Virus record (IMG/VR): IMGVR_UViG_3300042691_033785
Location: 1 to 37,270 of that record
Direction: 5' to 3' (one strand)
Length of the DNA: 37,270 bases
Source of the DNA: a virus
Shown one piece after another: positions 1-9,200 of this stretch. The notes beneath the pieces are model-generated. The model made no database searches. It was not told the DNA's origin and saw only the letters and a list, made by a program, of their open reading frames with translations. Position numbers and translations under genes: made by a program. Each line of letters begins with the position of its first letter. Position 1 is the stretch's first letter.

Positions 1-799
1 CTGGCTGTCCACCTTTGATACAAATCCAACCCACTGGCATACCTGGCTCTGGTTGATCGTTCCATATTATACTGCCTGTTGGATAACTGCCTGTGGCAGG
101 TATTCCATTACCGGATGAAAACGTTTTTCCAGCAAATTTAATATTTCCTGCTACTTCTAGAGATTCTACAGGATTTTTTACACCAATACCTAATTTTTCG
201 TAAATCACTATTTCACCAGTTGCCTTACAAGTTAATCTAGCTGTGTTATCTGTGCCTATGCTAAAAGCTTCGTGTGCATACGTGCCTACAAAACCCGAAT
301 CATTTTGGAATGTGGTTACTATTTCGTGTCCTTTAGCATAAACAGAAAATTCTTGAGAAGGAGCCATTGTATTGACACCCACTCTACCATCATTGGCATA
401 AAAAGTTTCTTTAACTTCTAAATTGTCCAATATACCCAACTGTTGTAGATTACTTTTTTTAACACTTTTTCCTAATCGATCTTTCCATAATACTTCATTG
501 CTATCAATCATTATAGCTTCCATAGTATTAATTTTAGGTACTTGTGCGTGAATATATTGTAATTTGTCCGCTACAACTGTGCCTTTTATTCGTAAATCTT
601 TTTCTATTGTAACAGCTTCGTTCTCTATTATAAGCTGAACATTGTCAGCAAGATCTTTTATTCCAGAACTGCTAAAATTAGTAATCGTTCCACCATCAAC
701 AAGATCCCCACTGAGACAGTTTTTATCCAGTTTTATTTGATTTAAATCAATAGATCTATTAGATATTTTTGTGGGTTTATTAATTGGCGAAAGAGACAT
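1..799 (-). CDS. Tail fibre-like protein, partial (C-terminus outside window)
   Basis: A leftward reading frame is open from the ATG at 799 to the window edge (266 codons, no stop), so the 3' end is missing. The product starts MSLSPINKPTKIS and has the look of a phage fibre: short beta-strand motifs such as GRVGVNT and LGIGVKNPVESLEVAGNIKF, of the kind seen in the neighbouring fibres. Near the break it reads WNDQPEPGMPVGWIC, resembling the 'GWxC' segment common in phage fibre and tip proteins (family knowledge). It is divergent from the fibre gene at 860. A late promoter octamer (CATAAATA on the minus strand, 807-814) ends only 7 bases before the ATG, and no Shine-Dalgarno is visible. Fibre class is fairly secure; receptor and exact position in the tail are unknown. 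Confidence 0.75.
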   Translation of the reverse strand, partial: MSLSPINKPTKISNRSIDLNQIKLDKNCLSGDLVDGGTITNFSSSGIKDLADNVQLIIENEAVTIEKDLRIKGTVVADKLQYIHAQVPKINTMEAIMIDSNEVLWKDRLGKSVKKSNLQQLGILDNLEVKETFYANDGRVGVNTMAPSQEFSVYAKGHEIVTTFQNDSGFVGTYAHEAFSIGTDNTARLTCKATGEIVIYEKLGIGVKNPVESLEVAGNIKFAGKTFSSGNGIPATGSYPTGSIIWNDQPEPGMPVGWICIKGGQP

Positions 800-806
800 A
801 TGGCAG

Positions 807-814
807 TATTTATG
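807..814 (-). promoter_or_regulatory. T4-type late promoter octamer CATAAATA
   Basis: Minus-strand CATAAATA lies just upstream of the leftward gene starting at 799. With T4 spacing (five bases between octamer and +1) transcription would begin at 801, giving a 2-base leader. Confidence 0.55.
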
Positions 815-838
815 CGGATATAAAAATTAAAAAATACT

Positions 839-846
839 GGTAAATA
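839..846 (+). promoter_or_regulatory. Possible late promoter octamer GGTAAATA
   Basis: GGTAAATA precedes the fibre gene at 860. Predicted start at 852 gives an 8-base leader (TGTAAATT) without a Shine-Dalgarno. The first two bases differ from the TATAAATA consensus. Confidence 0.4.
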
Positions 847-859
847 CGAATTGTAAATT

Positions 860-1858
860 ATGGCTATTCAACGTATCGGTGGAAACATGCTCGAATCTAA
901 CCTTACAAGGGTTAGTGATCTAGCATTCCAAACAGACCTATTATATATTGATGTTGATAATACTCGTATCGGTATTAGAACAGCAGCACCAGGTAACTTT
1001 GCTTTGGATGTAAACGGTACAGCAAGATTTCAAGATTCAGTTCAAATCACAGGAGATTTAACAGTCACAGGACAGACCACAGTGGTTAACACCACTAACA
1101 TGGAAATAGAAGACAACATGTTGTTGTTAAACAGTGGTGCCAGCGCAGGCAACGATGCTGGTATAATGATTAAAAGACAAGGTGTAGGCAACAATGCAGT
1201 GTTTTATTGGGACGAAGGCTCAGACAAATTTAAAATAGTATTATCCACATCAGATGACAGCACTGTAACCAACATTGAAGACACAGCGTATGCAAGAATG
1301 GCAGGTGCTGATCCTGTGGATGCACAGGATTTTGTAACATTAAATTATTTAAATGCAGGCGGCACTGTAAATCTTGGAAACTTTTCTTTTTCTGGAAATA
1401 CTATAACACAAACTTCTAGCAATGCCGATTTTGAATTGGACAACAGTGGCACAGGAAAATTTGTATTATTAGGCACATCAGGATTAGTTTTACCATCAGG
1501 CTCCACAGCAGAGAGACCCACAGCACAGACCGGAATTATAAGATACAATACCGACACCAGCAAATATGAAGTATCACAGGACGGCAGTACATGGACTGCT
1601 CTAAGGACCGAACAAACTTCTCGAGAAGTTATTAAAGATGTGTTCACAGGAGACGGTTCTACTGTTACTTTTATATCTCCAAACGTGTCTACTGCTCCAG
1701 AAAATGTAATAGTTTATATCGATGGGGTGATGCAAGAACCCGATTACAATTATACCACTGATGGTTCTACCAGCTCAATCACTATCACAGGAGGAGATGC
1801 TCCTCATTTGGGTGCAAGAATAGTTGTTATTAGCGGATTTGCTGACGCACAAATTTAA
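860..1858 (+). CDS. Tail fibre protein (332 aa) with shared N-terminal tag
   Basis: A 332-residue modular fibre. Residues 1 to about 45 (MAIQRIGGNMLESNLTR onward, with DLAFQTDLLYIDV) match the N-termini of the fibres at 2869 and 6234, so this is probably the part that docks on the tail or baseplate (inference). A middle module starting GDLTVTGQTTVVNTT, then IEDNMLLLN and FYWDE, recurs in the fibres at 2869 and 5038. The C-terminal module (FTGDGSTVTF, VIVYIDGVMQEPDYNY, GARIVVISGF) recurs in the 2869 protein. No Shine-Dalgarno is evident. The stop overlaps the stop of the convergent gene at 1855. Host receptor is unknown. Confidence 0.8.
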   Translation: MAIQRIGGNMLESNLTRVSDLAFQTDLLYIDVDNTRIGIRTAAPGNFALDVNGTARFQDSVQITGDLTVTGQTTVVNTTNMEIEDNMLLLNSGASAGNDAGIMIKRQGVGNNAVFYWDEGSDKFKIVLSTSDDSTVTNIEDTAYARMAGADPVDAQDFVTLNYLNAGGTVNLGNFSFSGNTITQTSSNADFELDNSGTGKFVLLGTSGLVLPSGSTAERPTAQTGIIRYNTDTSKYEVSQDGSTWTALRTEQTSREVIKDVFTGDGSTVTFISPNVSTAPENVIVYIDGVMQEPDYNYTTDGSTSSITITGGDAPHLGARIVVISGFADAQI

Positions 1859-2220
1859 TAGACCAGTATACTATCTTTTTTATCTTTGGTTCCAAGTACT
1901 TGGAATTTAAACATTACTAATCTTTCAGACAACTGATTAATTACTCCAATCTCTGGAATAACTTGTAAATTGTTTTCTTTTTGAGTCATAAGAAAATGAT
2001 ATAATTCTTCTCCGTCTGCCCACCATGTTTTTATACCAATCATGTTATAATTTTGATCTATTTGAATAGGATTTTTATATTTTTTACAAATATCTATTAC
2101 TCGTGTAGTAAATTCATTTATTTTATGTACTAGATCCGGCCTTGCTTTTAATGTTTGTTCAGATCTATTGCGACAAGTAGAAGGCCATTCTATCATGATA
2201 TAATATTTTAATTTTTTCAT
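1855..2220 (-). CDS. Hypothetical protein (121 aa), second gene of a leftward pair
   Basis: Not recognised. The 121-residue product starts MKKLKYYIMIEW; a second possible start is the methionine nine residues in. It is a mixed charged and hydrophobic soluble protein without signal peptide or membrane segment; a WWADGEELYHFL stretch is its most distinctive part. Its start follows the stop of the 2222-2785 gene by one base, so the two are probably translated together from one leftward transcript. The stop overlaps that of the convergent fibre gene at 860. Lying between fibre genes, it may help fibre assembly or modification, but that rests on position alone. Confidence 0.65.
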   Translation of the reverse strand: MKKLKYYIMIEWPSTCRNRSEQTLKARPDLVHKINEFTTRVIDICKKYKNPIQIDQNYNMIGIKTWWADGEELYHFLMTQKENNLQVIPEIGVINQLSERLVMFKFQVLGTKDKKDSILVY

Positions 2221-2221
2221 A

Positions 2222-2785
2222 CTATTTTTTTTTAATATATTGATTATAAAAATTTAAAAATTCTTGCTCATCTATTTGTTTAAGATTTGCAGCATCATCA
2301 AACACTGTAATTTTATTACCTTTTTTAAGTCGAACAAAAAGAAATCCAGTATTAGGATATATTTTTAATATAGCTTTGAGAGCTGGAGTTTCTTTTTTGG
2401 GCTCTAACATAAAATCAAATAGAGCTATAATAGGACTGCCAACCCAACATGCTGTGGCTAATGCTAGTATTTGTTGCGAACAATCTAGAGGATCAAAATT
2501 ATAAGTTTTAAGATCTTCAAATACTGGAACACATTCTATTTTATTGTAGAATATATATTTGGCATATTGATCTCGAGGAGCAATTATTGTGGTTTTTTCT
2601 GCTCGTTCTTTCATGAGTTTATCCAGCTGTTCTGCATTGTTTACACAAGCATAATCGGCTTGTTTATGTAGAGCATGCTGTCCTGCAACAATTAAAGTAT
2701 CAAGTCTAGCTAATAGATTTGCAGGCAGGTTTTGCGGTGTTAATTCACCCAAATCGCCTGCAATTGATATAATTTTAGCTGACAT
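2222..2785 (-). CDS. Hypothetical protein (187 aa), first gene of a leftward pair
   Basis: Not firmly recognised. It starts MSAKIISIAGDLG and has alternating hydrophobic strands and helices suggesting an alpha/beta fold: DTLIVAGQHALHKQADYACV, then TTIIAPRDQYAKYIF, then QQILALATACWVGSPIIALFDFM. The order (a 'known position' strand, then a helix before GSPIIALFDF) weakly recalls DUF115/MptE-like Rossmann proteins, which act on sugar or pterin substrates; this is only a resemblance. It heads a two-gene leftward unit inserted between rightward fibres, with CTTAAATA at 2797-2804 (minus strand) as probable late promoter and no clear Shine-Dalgarno. A role in fibre maturation or glycan modification would fit but is unproven. 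Confidence 0.65.
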   Translation of the reverse strand: MSAKIISIAGDLGELTPQNLPANLLARLDTLIVAGQHALHKQADYACVNNAEQLDKLMKERAEKTTIIAPRDQYAKYIFYNKIECVPVFEDLKTYNFDPLDCSQQILALATACWVGSPIIALFDFMLEPKKETPALKAILKIYPNTGFLFVRLKKGNKITVFDDAANLKQIDEQEFLNFYNQYIKKK

Positions 2786-2796
2786 ATATACAAGGA

Positions 2797-2804
2797 TATT
2801 TAAG
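2797..2804 (-). promoter_or_regulatory. Late promoter octamer CTTAAATA for the leftward pair
   Basis: Minus-strand CTTAAATA, predicted +1 at 2791, leader about 6 bases before the ATG at 2785. A second AAATAAAT element lies farther upstream. Confidence 0.45.
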
Positions 2805-2825
2805 GATTTATTTTAGGACTTATAC

Positions 2826-2833
2826 AATAAATA
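2826..2833 (+). promoter_or_regulatory. Late promoter octamer AATAAATA
   Basis: AATAAATA upstream of the 2869 fibre. Predicted +1 at 2839 leaves a 30-base leader containing AAAGG at 2858-2862, a conventional ribosome binding site. Confidence 0.65.
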
Positions 2834-2868
2834 GTAGGTAAAAGTATGTAAAAAACCAAAGGTCAAGC

Positions 2869-4941
2869 ATGGCAATCGGACGTATATCGGGACAGATGTT
2901 AAGAGCCAACCTATTAAGGTCAGGCACAGATTTAGCATTCGAAACAAATTTATTAGTATTAGATGTAACCAACTCATACGTGGGTGTTGGAACAGCATCA
3001 CCAGCAAGAAAATTACACATTAGCGACACAGGAGCTCTAAGATTACCATCAGGAACAGATGCTCAAAGAGGAACAAGTGCTAACGGAGATATTCGATACA
3101 ACAGTGAACGCAGTATTCTAGAAGGTTATGTGGCAGGTGCATGGACCAACTTATCATCAGCATCATCATTGTTAGATGCAGATGAAAACACAGGTGTACA
3201 AGTAGAAAGAACCGCAGATGAAAATCAAATTCATTTCTTCGTAGAAGGACAAGGCGATGTTGCTCATATTCGAAGCGATGGTAACATAGAATTAAATAAT
3301 TTACAAATATCAAATCAAACTATCACCGGATTATCTACCAACACAGATATCACCATAACTCCAAACGGAACAGGACAAGTAGCAATGACTTCTGTGGACA
3401 TTGCAGGCGGAGAGATTGATGGTACTGTTATCGGTGCTAACTCAGCTGCCGCAGGTACATTCACTACTGTAGATACTTCAGGCAACGTAACAGTGGGTGG
3501 TAACTTAATAGTAAATGGTTCAACCACAACAATTGAATCTACAACATTGAGCATCGAAGATCCATTATTAATTCTAGCAAAAAATAATTCAGGTGGAAAT
3601 GCTAATACATATGACCAAGGTATATTATTCAACAGAGGATCATTCTCCAACGTTGCTTTCTTCTGGGATGAATCATTAGATGAGTTTGCATTTGCAACCA
3701 CGTCAGCAGAAACAGGAGCCACTGCAGGTAATATCACAATAGATGCATATCAAAAATTACATGCAGGTATTATAGTAGCAGGAACATCGTTAGACACAGG
3801 AGCAATCAAGGCACTAGACGGTACAGCAGCAATCACTATTGCTAACTCAACCGGTGTAATCACAGCTTCTACAAATTTAAATGCCAATGCAGGATTAGAC
3901 ATTGCTGCAGACTCACAATCATTCACAGTGGGTGCTTCTGCAGATTTTACTATTGCTCATGATGGCACAGACACAACATTAGATAACAATACCGGAATAT
4001 TAAAAATACAAGGTGCATCTGGTAGCTCAATACAAATTAATTCTGATGCTGCTTCTGTAGACACACAGATTTCAGGAGACAACACAGCAGCATTATTATT
4101 TGTTAAAGCTTCTACTGACAAAATTGGTATTGCTACAAATTCTCCATCATATATCTTAGATATCAATAGTACAGATGCTGTGAGATTACCTCAAGGTAAC
4201 ACAGCAGCTAGACCCACAGCTGCCACAGGTGTTATAAGATTCAACACACAAACTGGATCCTATGAAGGATCACAGGATGGATCTACATGGGTTAGTTTTG
4301 TAACCACAGATGGTACCACTCCAGCAATATCTAAATTATCAGCCACAGGTGATGGTTCTACTTCAATATTCTCAAGTTTCTTTGCTGCAACACCAGCATC
4401 GGCTGCCAACGTACTGGTATTCATTGACAACGTGCATCAAGAACCCACAGAAAACTACACAATTTCTGGCACAACTTTAACTTTTACATCAGCTCCACAC
4501 CCGGGTGCTAGAATATATGCACTGGTTGGATTTGATTACGGTGCAGGTGGATCTGGACCAACCAATATATTAACCACAGTAACCAAAGATGCTGGCAGCA
4601 GCACAGGCACCATTGCATTAGACCTAACGAAGTTAGTGAACAAAATTATTCCTCAAACTTCAGGAGATGATGATCAATATACACTGGCTGATGGTATCGA
4701 AGGCCAAATCATGTACATTGTTGCAGGTGGAGATTTATCAGCTGAATACACATCAATGAAATTTGCCAATGCTAGATGGAGAAACACATCAGGTAATATT
4801 GTGGAAGCCAGCAACGTGGCTTTCTGGTTACCCTTTGGTGGTTCACTTACTGGTGAATCTCAAAACACAGCATACAATACCTCTGTAACACTGATATTCA
4901 CAGACGGCTATTGGAATCTACCACACAGCATATTTGATTAA
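2869..4941 (+). CDS. Tail fibre protein (690 aa)
   Basis: A 690-residue modular fibre. Residues 1 to about 50 carry the tag shared with the 860 and 6234 proteins (MAIGRISGQMLRANLLR, DLAFETNLLVLDV). Then come beta modules: a GALRLPSGTDAQRGT segment (repeated later as AVRLPQGNTAARPT), a GNLIVNGSTTTIEST module with IEDPLLIL and FFWDES, and a C-terminal GDGSTSIF, VLVFIDNVHQEP, PHPGARIYALVGF module as in the 860 protein. About 130 further C-terminal residues, absent from the 860 protein, end in WNLPHSIFD. AAAGG at 2858-2862 fixes the ATG at 2869. Likely forms a long trimeric fibre (family knowledge); receptor unknown. No obvious terminator follows. Confidence 0.8.
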   Translation: MAIGRISGQMLRANLLRSGTDLAFETNLLVLDVTNSYVGVGTASPARKLHISDTGALRLPSGTDAQRGTSANGDIRYNSERSILEGYVAGAWTNLSSASSLLDADENTGVQVERTADENQIHFFVEGQGDVAHIRSDGNIELNNLQISNQTITGLSTNTDITITPNGTGQVAMTSVDIAGGEIDGTVIGANSAAAGTFTTVDTSGNVTVGGNLIVNGSTTTIESTTLSIEDPLLILAKNNSGGNANTYDQGILFNRGSFSNVAFFWDESLDEFAFATTSAETGATAGNITIDAYQKLHAGIIVAGTSLDTGAIKALDGTAAITIANSTGVITASTNLNANAGLDIAADSQSFTVGASADFTIAHDGTDTTLDNNTGILKIQGASGSSIQINSDAASVDTQISGDNTAALLFVKASTDKIGIATNSPSYILDINSTDAVRLPQGNTAARPTAATGVIRFNTQTGSYEGSQDGSTWVSFVTTDGTTPAISKLSATGDGSTSIFSSFFAATPASAANVLVFIDNVHQEPTENYTISGTTLTFTSAPHPGARIYALVGFDYGAGGSGPTNILTTVTKDAGSSTGTIALDLTKLVNKIIPQTSGDDDQYTLADGIEGQIMYIVAGGDLSAEYTSMKFANARWRNTSGNIVEASNVAFWLPFGGSLTGESQNTAYNTSVTLIFTDGYWNLPHSIFD

Positions 4942-4974
4942 TTGCTGACTAGTACCTTAAATTTGTGTATATTC

Positions 4975-4982
4975 AATAAATA
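4975..4982 (+). promoter_or_regulatory. Late promoter octamer AATAAATA
   Basis: AATAAATA upstream of the 5038 gene, predicted +1 at 4988, 50-base leader with GGGAGA at 5023-5028. Confidence 0.65.
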
Positions 4983-4987
4983 CTCAT

Positions 4988-5003
4988 GCAGTAGCAATAC
5001 TGC
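4988..5003 (+). promoter_or_regulatory. Predicted 5'-terminal mRNA hairpin with GCAA loop
   Basis: GCAGTA and TACTGC form a perfect 6-bp stem closed by GCAA. Its first base coincides with the predicted transcription start for the 5038 gene, so the mRNA would begin directly with this stem-loop. Confidence 0.5.
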
Positions 5004-5037
5004 TTAAAATTAACAATCATGCGGGAGATATGGAACC

Positions 5038-6090
5038 ATGACAACAAGAAACTTTAGAGTTAATAACGGACTATCAGTGGGTGATGTCGCTATTAGCGCT
5101 ACAACAAATAAAATAACAGGATTAACAACTGCTGCACCAACAGCAGACGGAGATTCAGCCAACAAAAAATACGTAGACGACTCGATTGCTGCTCTATCAT
5201 TTGCAACTATCGGTACAGGCAATACAAGTATCACAGTGACAGATTCAGGCACTGGATCAATTGCAACTGTAGTAGACGGTACCACAGTGCAAACGGCCAC
5301 AGCGTCTCAAACTACATTTGCTAGCGACGTTAGAATCAACGGTAACTTAACAGTATCTGGAACAAACACTATTATCAATACCACTACATTATCAGTAGAA
5401 GACAATATCATTGAAGTGAACAGAAACGTTTCTGGCAATGCAGGAATGCCTTCTATGTCTGGATTAAAAGTAAACAGAGGTGAAACATCATCTGCCACAG
5501 AACAAGATCTGTTTTGGGTTTGGGATGAAACATTTGCAGATGACGCTTCTACTATCTATGCAGCTGCCGCTGGTGGTGCATGGACTGCACTGAGAGCGAA
5601 TTCTACCAACGATCCAGGATTTATAAACTCGCAAGACGCGACTTTAGTGGACATACGATGCAGAATCGTTAACGCTACAGCAACTTCAGCTCAATACGCG
5701 GATATCGCGGAGAGATTTGCAGCAGATGCTCCAATGACTGAAGGCGCAGTGGTTATGTTGGGTGGAACACAAGAAATTACTGAAACTTCAGAAGAACTTT
5801 CTGAAAAAGTTTTTGGTGTTATTTCTTCAAAACCAGCTTACATGATGAACTCAAGTGCTGGTAACAACGAATCACATCCTTTTGTGGCTATGACTGGTAG
5901 AACTCCTGTGAGAGTTATCGGCGCAGTTAACAAAGGTGACAGAATAGTATCATCTAGCGTAAAAGGCACTGCTAGAGCTGCTAAAACTGGCGAATCAATC
6001 AACCCTTTCCACGTTATTGGAAGAGCTCTTGAGAGCAAATCTGATGCAGGTATTGGAATGGTAAATTGTTTCGTTCAAGCAAAGAACTAA
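5038..6090 (+). CDS. Tail fibre protein with Peptidase_G2-like C-terminal domain (350 aa)
   Basis: A 350-residue fibre with a different N-terminus (MTTRNFRVNNGLSVGDVAI) from its neighbours. 'ANKKYVDD' near residue 45 is a common fibre motif. Residues about 95-180 carry the GNLTVSGTNTIINTT, VEDNIIEVNRN and WVWDE module shared with 860 and 2869. Residues about 215-350 (QYADIAERFAADAPMTEGAV, GVISSKPAYMM, FVAMTGRTPVRVIGAVNKGD) resemble the Peptidase_G2 or intramolecular-chaperone type C-terminal domain of other phage fibres, which folds the trimer and may cut itself off (family knowledge; the cleavage site is not identified here). GGGAGA at 5023-5028 supports the ATG at 5038. A strong terminator follows. 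Confidence 0.8.
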   Translation: MTTRNFRVNNGLSVGDVAISATTNKITGLTTAAPTADGDSANKKYVDDSIAALSFATIGTGNTSITVTDSGTGSIATVVDGTTVQTATASQTTFASDVRINGNLTVSGTNTIINTTTLSVEDNIIEVNRNVSGNAGMPSMSGLKVNRGETSSATEQDLFWVWDETFADDASTIYAAAAGGAWTALRANSTNDPGFINSQDATLVDIRCRIVNATATSAQYADIAERFAADAPMTEGAVVMLGGTQEITETSEELSEKVFGVISSKPAYMMNSSAGNNESHPFVAMTGRTPVRVIGAVNKGDRIVSSSVKGTARAAKTGESINPFHVIGRALESKSDAGIGMVNCFVQAKN

Positions 6091-6115
6091 TAAGTAAAAC
6101 ACTTCCTAAGTAGTT

Positions 6116-6139
6116 GAAAAGGGCCGCAAGGCCCTTTTC
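6116..6139 (+). terminator. Rho-independent terminator
   Basis: GAAAAGGGCC, loop GCAA, GGCCCTTTTC: a perfect 10-bp stem ending in T-rich sequence, 26 bases after the 5038 gene. A late promoter follows 10 bases later, separating two transcription units. Confidence 0.9.
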
Positions 6140-6149
6140 TCGTTTATAG

Positions 6150-6157
6150 CATAAATA
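6150..6157 (+). promoter_or_regulatory. Late promoter octamer CATAAATA
   Basis: CATAAATA directly after the terminator. Predicted +1 at 6163 gives a 71-base leader, the longest in the window, to the giant fibre gene at 6234. Confidence 0.65.
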
Positions 6158-6194
6158 CCTATACTGCGGTCAGCCGGCAATGTAATCAGGCTGT

Positions 6195-6210
6195 GTGAGG
6201 ATATCCTCAC
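6195..6210 (+). promoter_or_regulatory. Perfect 16-base palindrome in the 5' leader
   Basis: GTGAGGATATCCTCAC is an exact inverted repeat inside the predicted leader of the 6234 gene, 23 bases before the ATG and just upstream of AGGGAG. It could be a protein-binding site or an RNA dimer or hairpin element; function unknown. Confidence 0.45.
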
Positions 6211-6233
6211 TAACATAGAACAGGGAGCTCGGT

Positions 6234-9200
6234 ATGGCTATAGGCCGTATATCTGGTTCAATGTTGAAATCTAACCTGACTAGAAACGGGGTAGATCTAG
6301 CATTTGAAACCAACATTCTTTATCTTGACGTTACTAACGCACGAGTTGGAATCGGGACTTCTTCTCCATCAACAGCATTACAAGTCGACGGCACAACCAC
6401 TACCACAGGGTTGGTAGCAGGTGGTCTAACCTATCCCACAGCAGATGGCAGCAACGGTCAAGTGCTGACTACAAATGGCACTGGTACATTAAGTTTCACA
6501 AATTTAAGTCCTTTTACAGGTATCACTTTCGTAGGCGATGATTCCTCAGGTTCTACAATCAACACAGCAGAGACCCTAAGATTTACAGGTGGCAACAACA
6601 TCACTACTGCAGTGGTGAACGATATAGTTACTATCACTGGCAGCACCAACATTAATGTCAATGAGATATCCAGCACCGACAGCTCGGCTATACAGATCAA
6701 CGACTCGATCAATGTTTCTGGCAACATCACGTTGCCCAAAGAAACCAATGCCAGCGTGATCGCTGACACATTCATCACTAGGAACGCACACATAGAGGCA
6801 GCTACTACTGCAGTAGTGAACCTAACCGTCACTGTGGGTTCTAAACCAGCAGACGGCAAGTGGTTCGGTCAGGGATCCACCGCATGTTACTACATCAACG
6901 GAGTGGCAGCACCCTACATAGACATACAGCAAGGCAAGATATATAGATTCAACCAATCAGCTGCCAGCAATTCCACTCATCCTATCAACATTTACTATGA
7001 TGAATACAAGAGCAGGGTATTTCCAGATTTTTCTGGCTCCAGCTCATATGTGACACAGGTGGGCACAGCCGGAACCAGTGGTGCCTACACCGAGTTGTAT
7101 ATAGATTTTCCAAGTAGAGGACGATTGTCATATCAGTGTCAAAACCACGCATTCATGGGATCTTTCATCGTAGTTAAAGGATCTGGAGACCCAATACAGT
7201 TTGTCAGTGACGACAGCTCAGGATTCTATGTGGGCGGCAATGAATCCGTTAGGATAGCAGGCGGCAACAGCATCGACACCACTGCCTCACAGGATTCCAC
7301 AGACACCATCACCATAGCTCTGTCAAATGCAATAACCATAAACGAGATATCATCCACAGATTCCACTGCCATACAGATCAACGACGGATTGAACGTATCA
7401 GGCACACTGACTGCTAACACCATACAAACCAATGAATTATCCAGCACTGAATCCACTGCTATACGAGTGAATGACAGTTTAAATGCCAGCGGCACTATCA
7501 CAGCCGCAAGTTTTGTCACTCACGGTACATCAGGCAGTATCACAGGTGTTAATAATATCGAAGTTAATCAGATTTCCAGCAATGATTCTACTGCTGTGCA
7601 AGTTGCAGATGGCATGAATGTGTCTGGCACTCTAACAGCGCCAACATTCGTTACCAACAACATCAGTTCCGGTGATTCTACTGCTATACAGGTCAATGAC
7701 GGATTGAATGTGTCAGGCACACTGAGTGCAGATGTGTTGGATGTGAATGAGATATCATCATCTGATTCATCTGCTATACAGATCAATGATGCTGTGAATG
7801 TATCTGGCACGTTCACTGCCAAAACCATTGTTACCAATGATTTAACATCAGAGGACTCCACAGCCATACAGATCAATGATGCTGTGAACATTAGTGGCAT
7901 ATTGAGTGTGAGTGGCAATGTCATTTCGAATGTGAGTGATCCAATCGCCAGTCAAGATGCAGCCACAAAAAATTATGTGGATTCTATAGTCGGTGGTAGC
8001 AATACATTAACTATCGCTGATGATACCAGCACAACCGGTTCCATTAATTTGGATAATACGCTGCAGGTTTTGGGTGGTAACAATATTACAACATCTATCA
8101 GTGGCAGTACGTTAACTATATCTGGAGACAAAATTATAGATGTTAATGAAATTAATTCTGGAGATTCATCTGCTATACAGATCAATGACGCTGTAAACAT
8201 ATCAGGCACACTTAATGCTAAAACTATTGTGACCAACGATTTAATATCTGAAGATTCTACTGCTATCAATGTGTTGGATGGCATGAATGTGTCAGGCACA
8301 CTGAGTGCAGATGTGTTGGATGTGAATGAGATATCATCATCTGATTCATCTGCTATACAGATCAACGACGCTGTGAACATATCAGGCACACTTAATGCTA
8401 AAACTATTGTGACCAATGACCTCGTATCAGAGGACTCAACGGCTATCAATGTGCTGGATGGATTAAATGTGACCGGCGATTTATCTATAAGTGGTGGTGA
8501 TATTACTGTTCCTTCAGGAAATTTAACAATTACAACTCCTGCAATTGGTACGCAATTAATATTAAATCCAAACGGAAGCGCAGTTGATATTGGAAACCTG
8601 TTTGGATTAGGTATAATAATTAATCGCGACCAAACATATTTTTATAAAGGTGTTGAAATAACAGGAAGTTTAACTGTAAATACGATATCATCCGCTGATT
8701 CATCGGCCATACAGATCAATGATTCGTTGAACCTTTCAGGCACGCTGACAGCCAACTCAGGCTTGGTAGCTAACGGTATCACTTATCCTACCACAGATGG
8801 CACCAGTGGTCAAGTGCTAATCACAAACGGTGCTGGTACATTAAGTTTTACAAGTATTAATTCATTCCCCGGAATCACATTCGTAGGTGATGACTCCACA
8901 GGCAGCACAATTAACACAGCAGAAACTCTAAAATTTTCAGGTGGCAACAATATTACCACTGCTGTTGTTGACGATATAGTTACTATCACTGGCAGCAAAA
9001 ACATCAATATTAATTCAATATCTTCTGAAGATTCATCTGCTATACAGATCAATAGTTCAGTGAATGTATCAGGCACTTTAAGCTCTAATTCCATAGATGT
9101 TAATGAGATCAATTCTGAAGATTCATCTGCTATACAGATCAATAGTTCAGTGAATGTATCAGGCACTTTAAGCTCTAATTCCATAGATGTTAATGAGATC

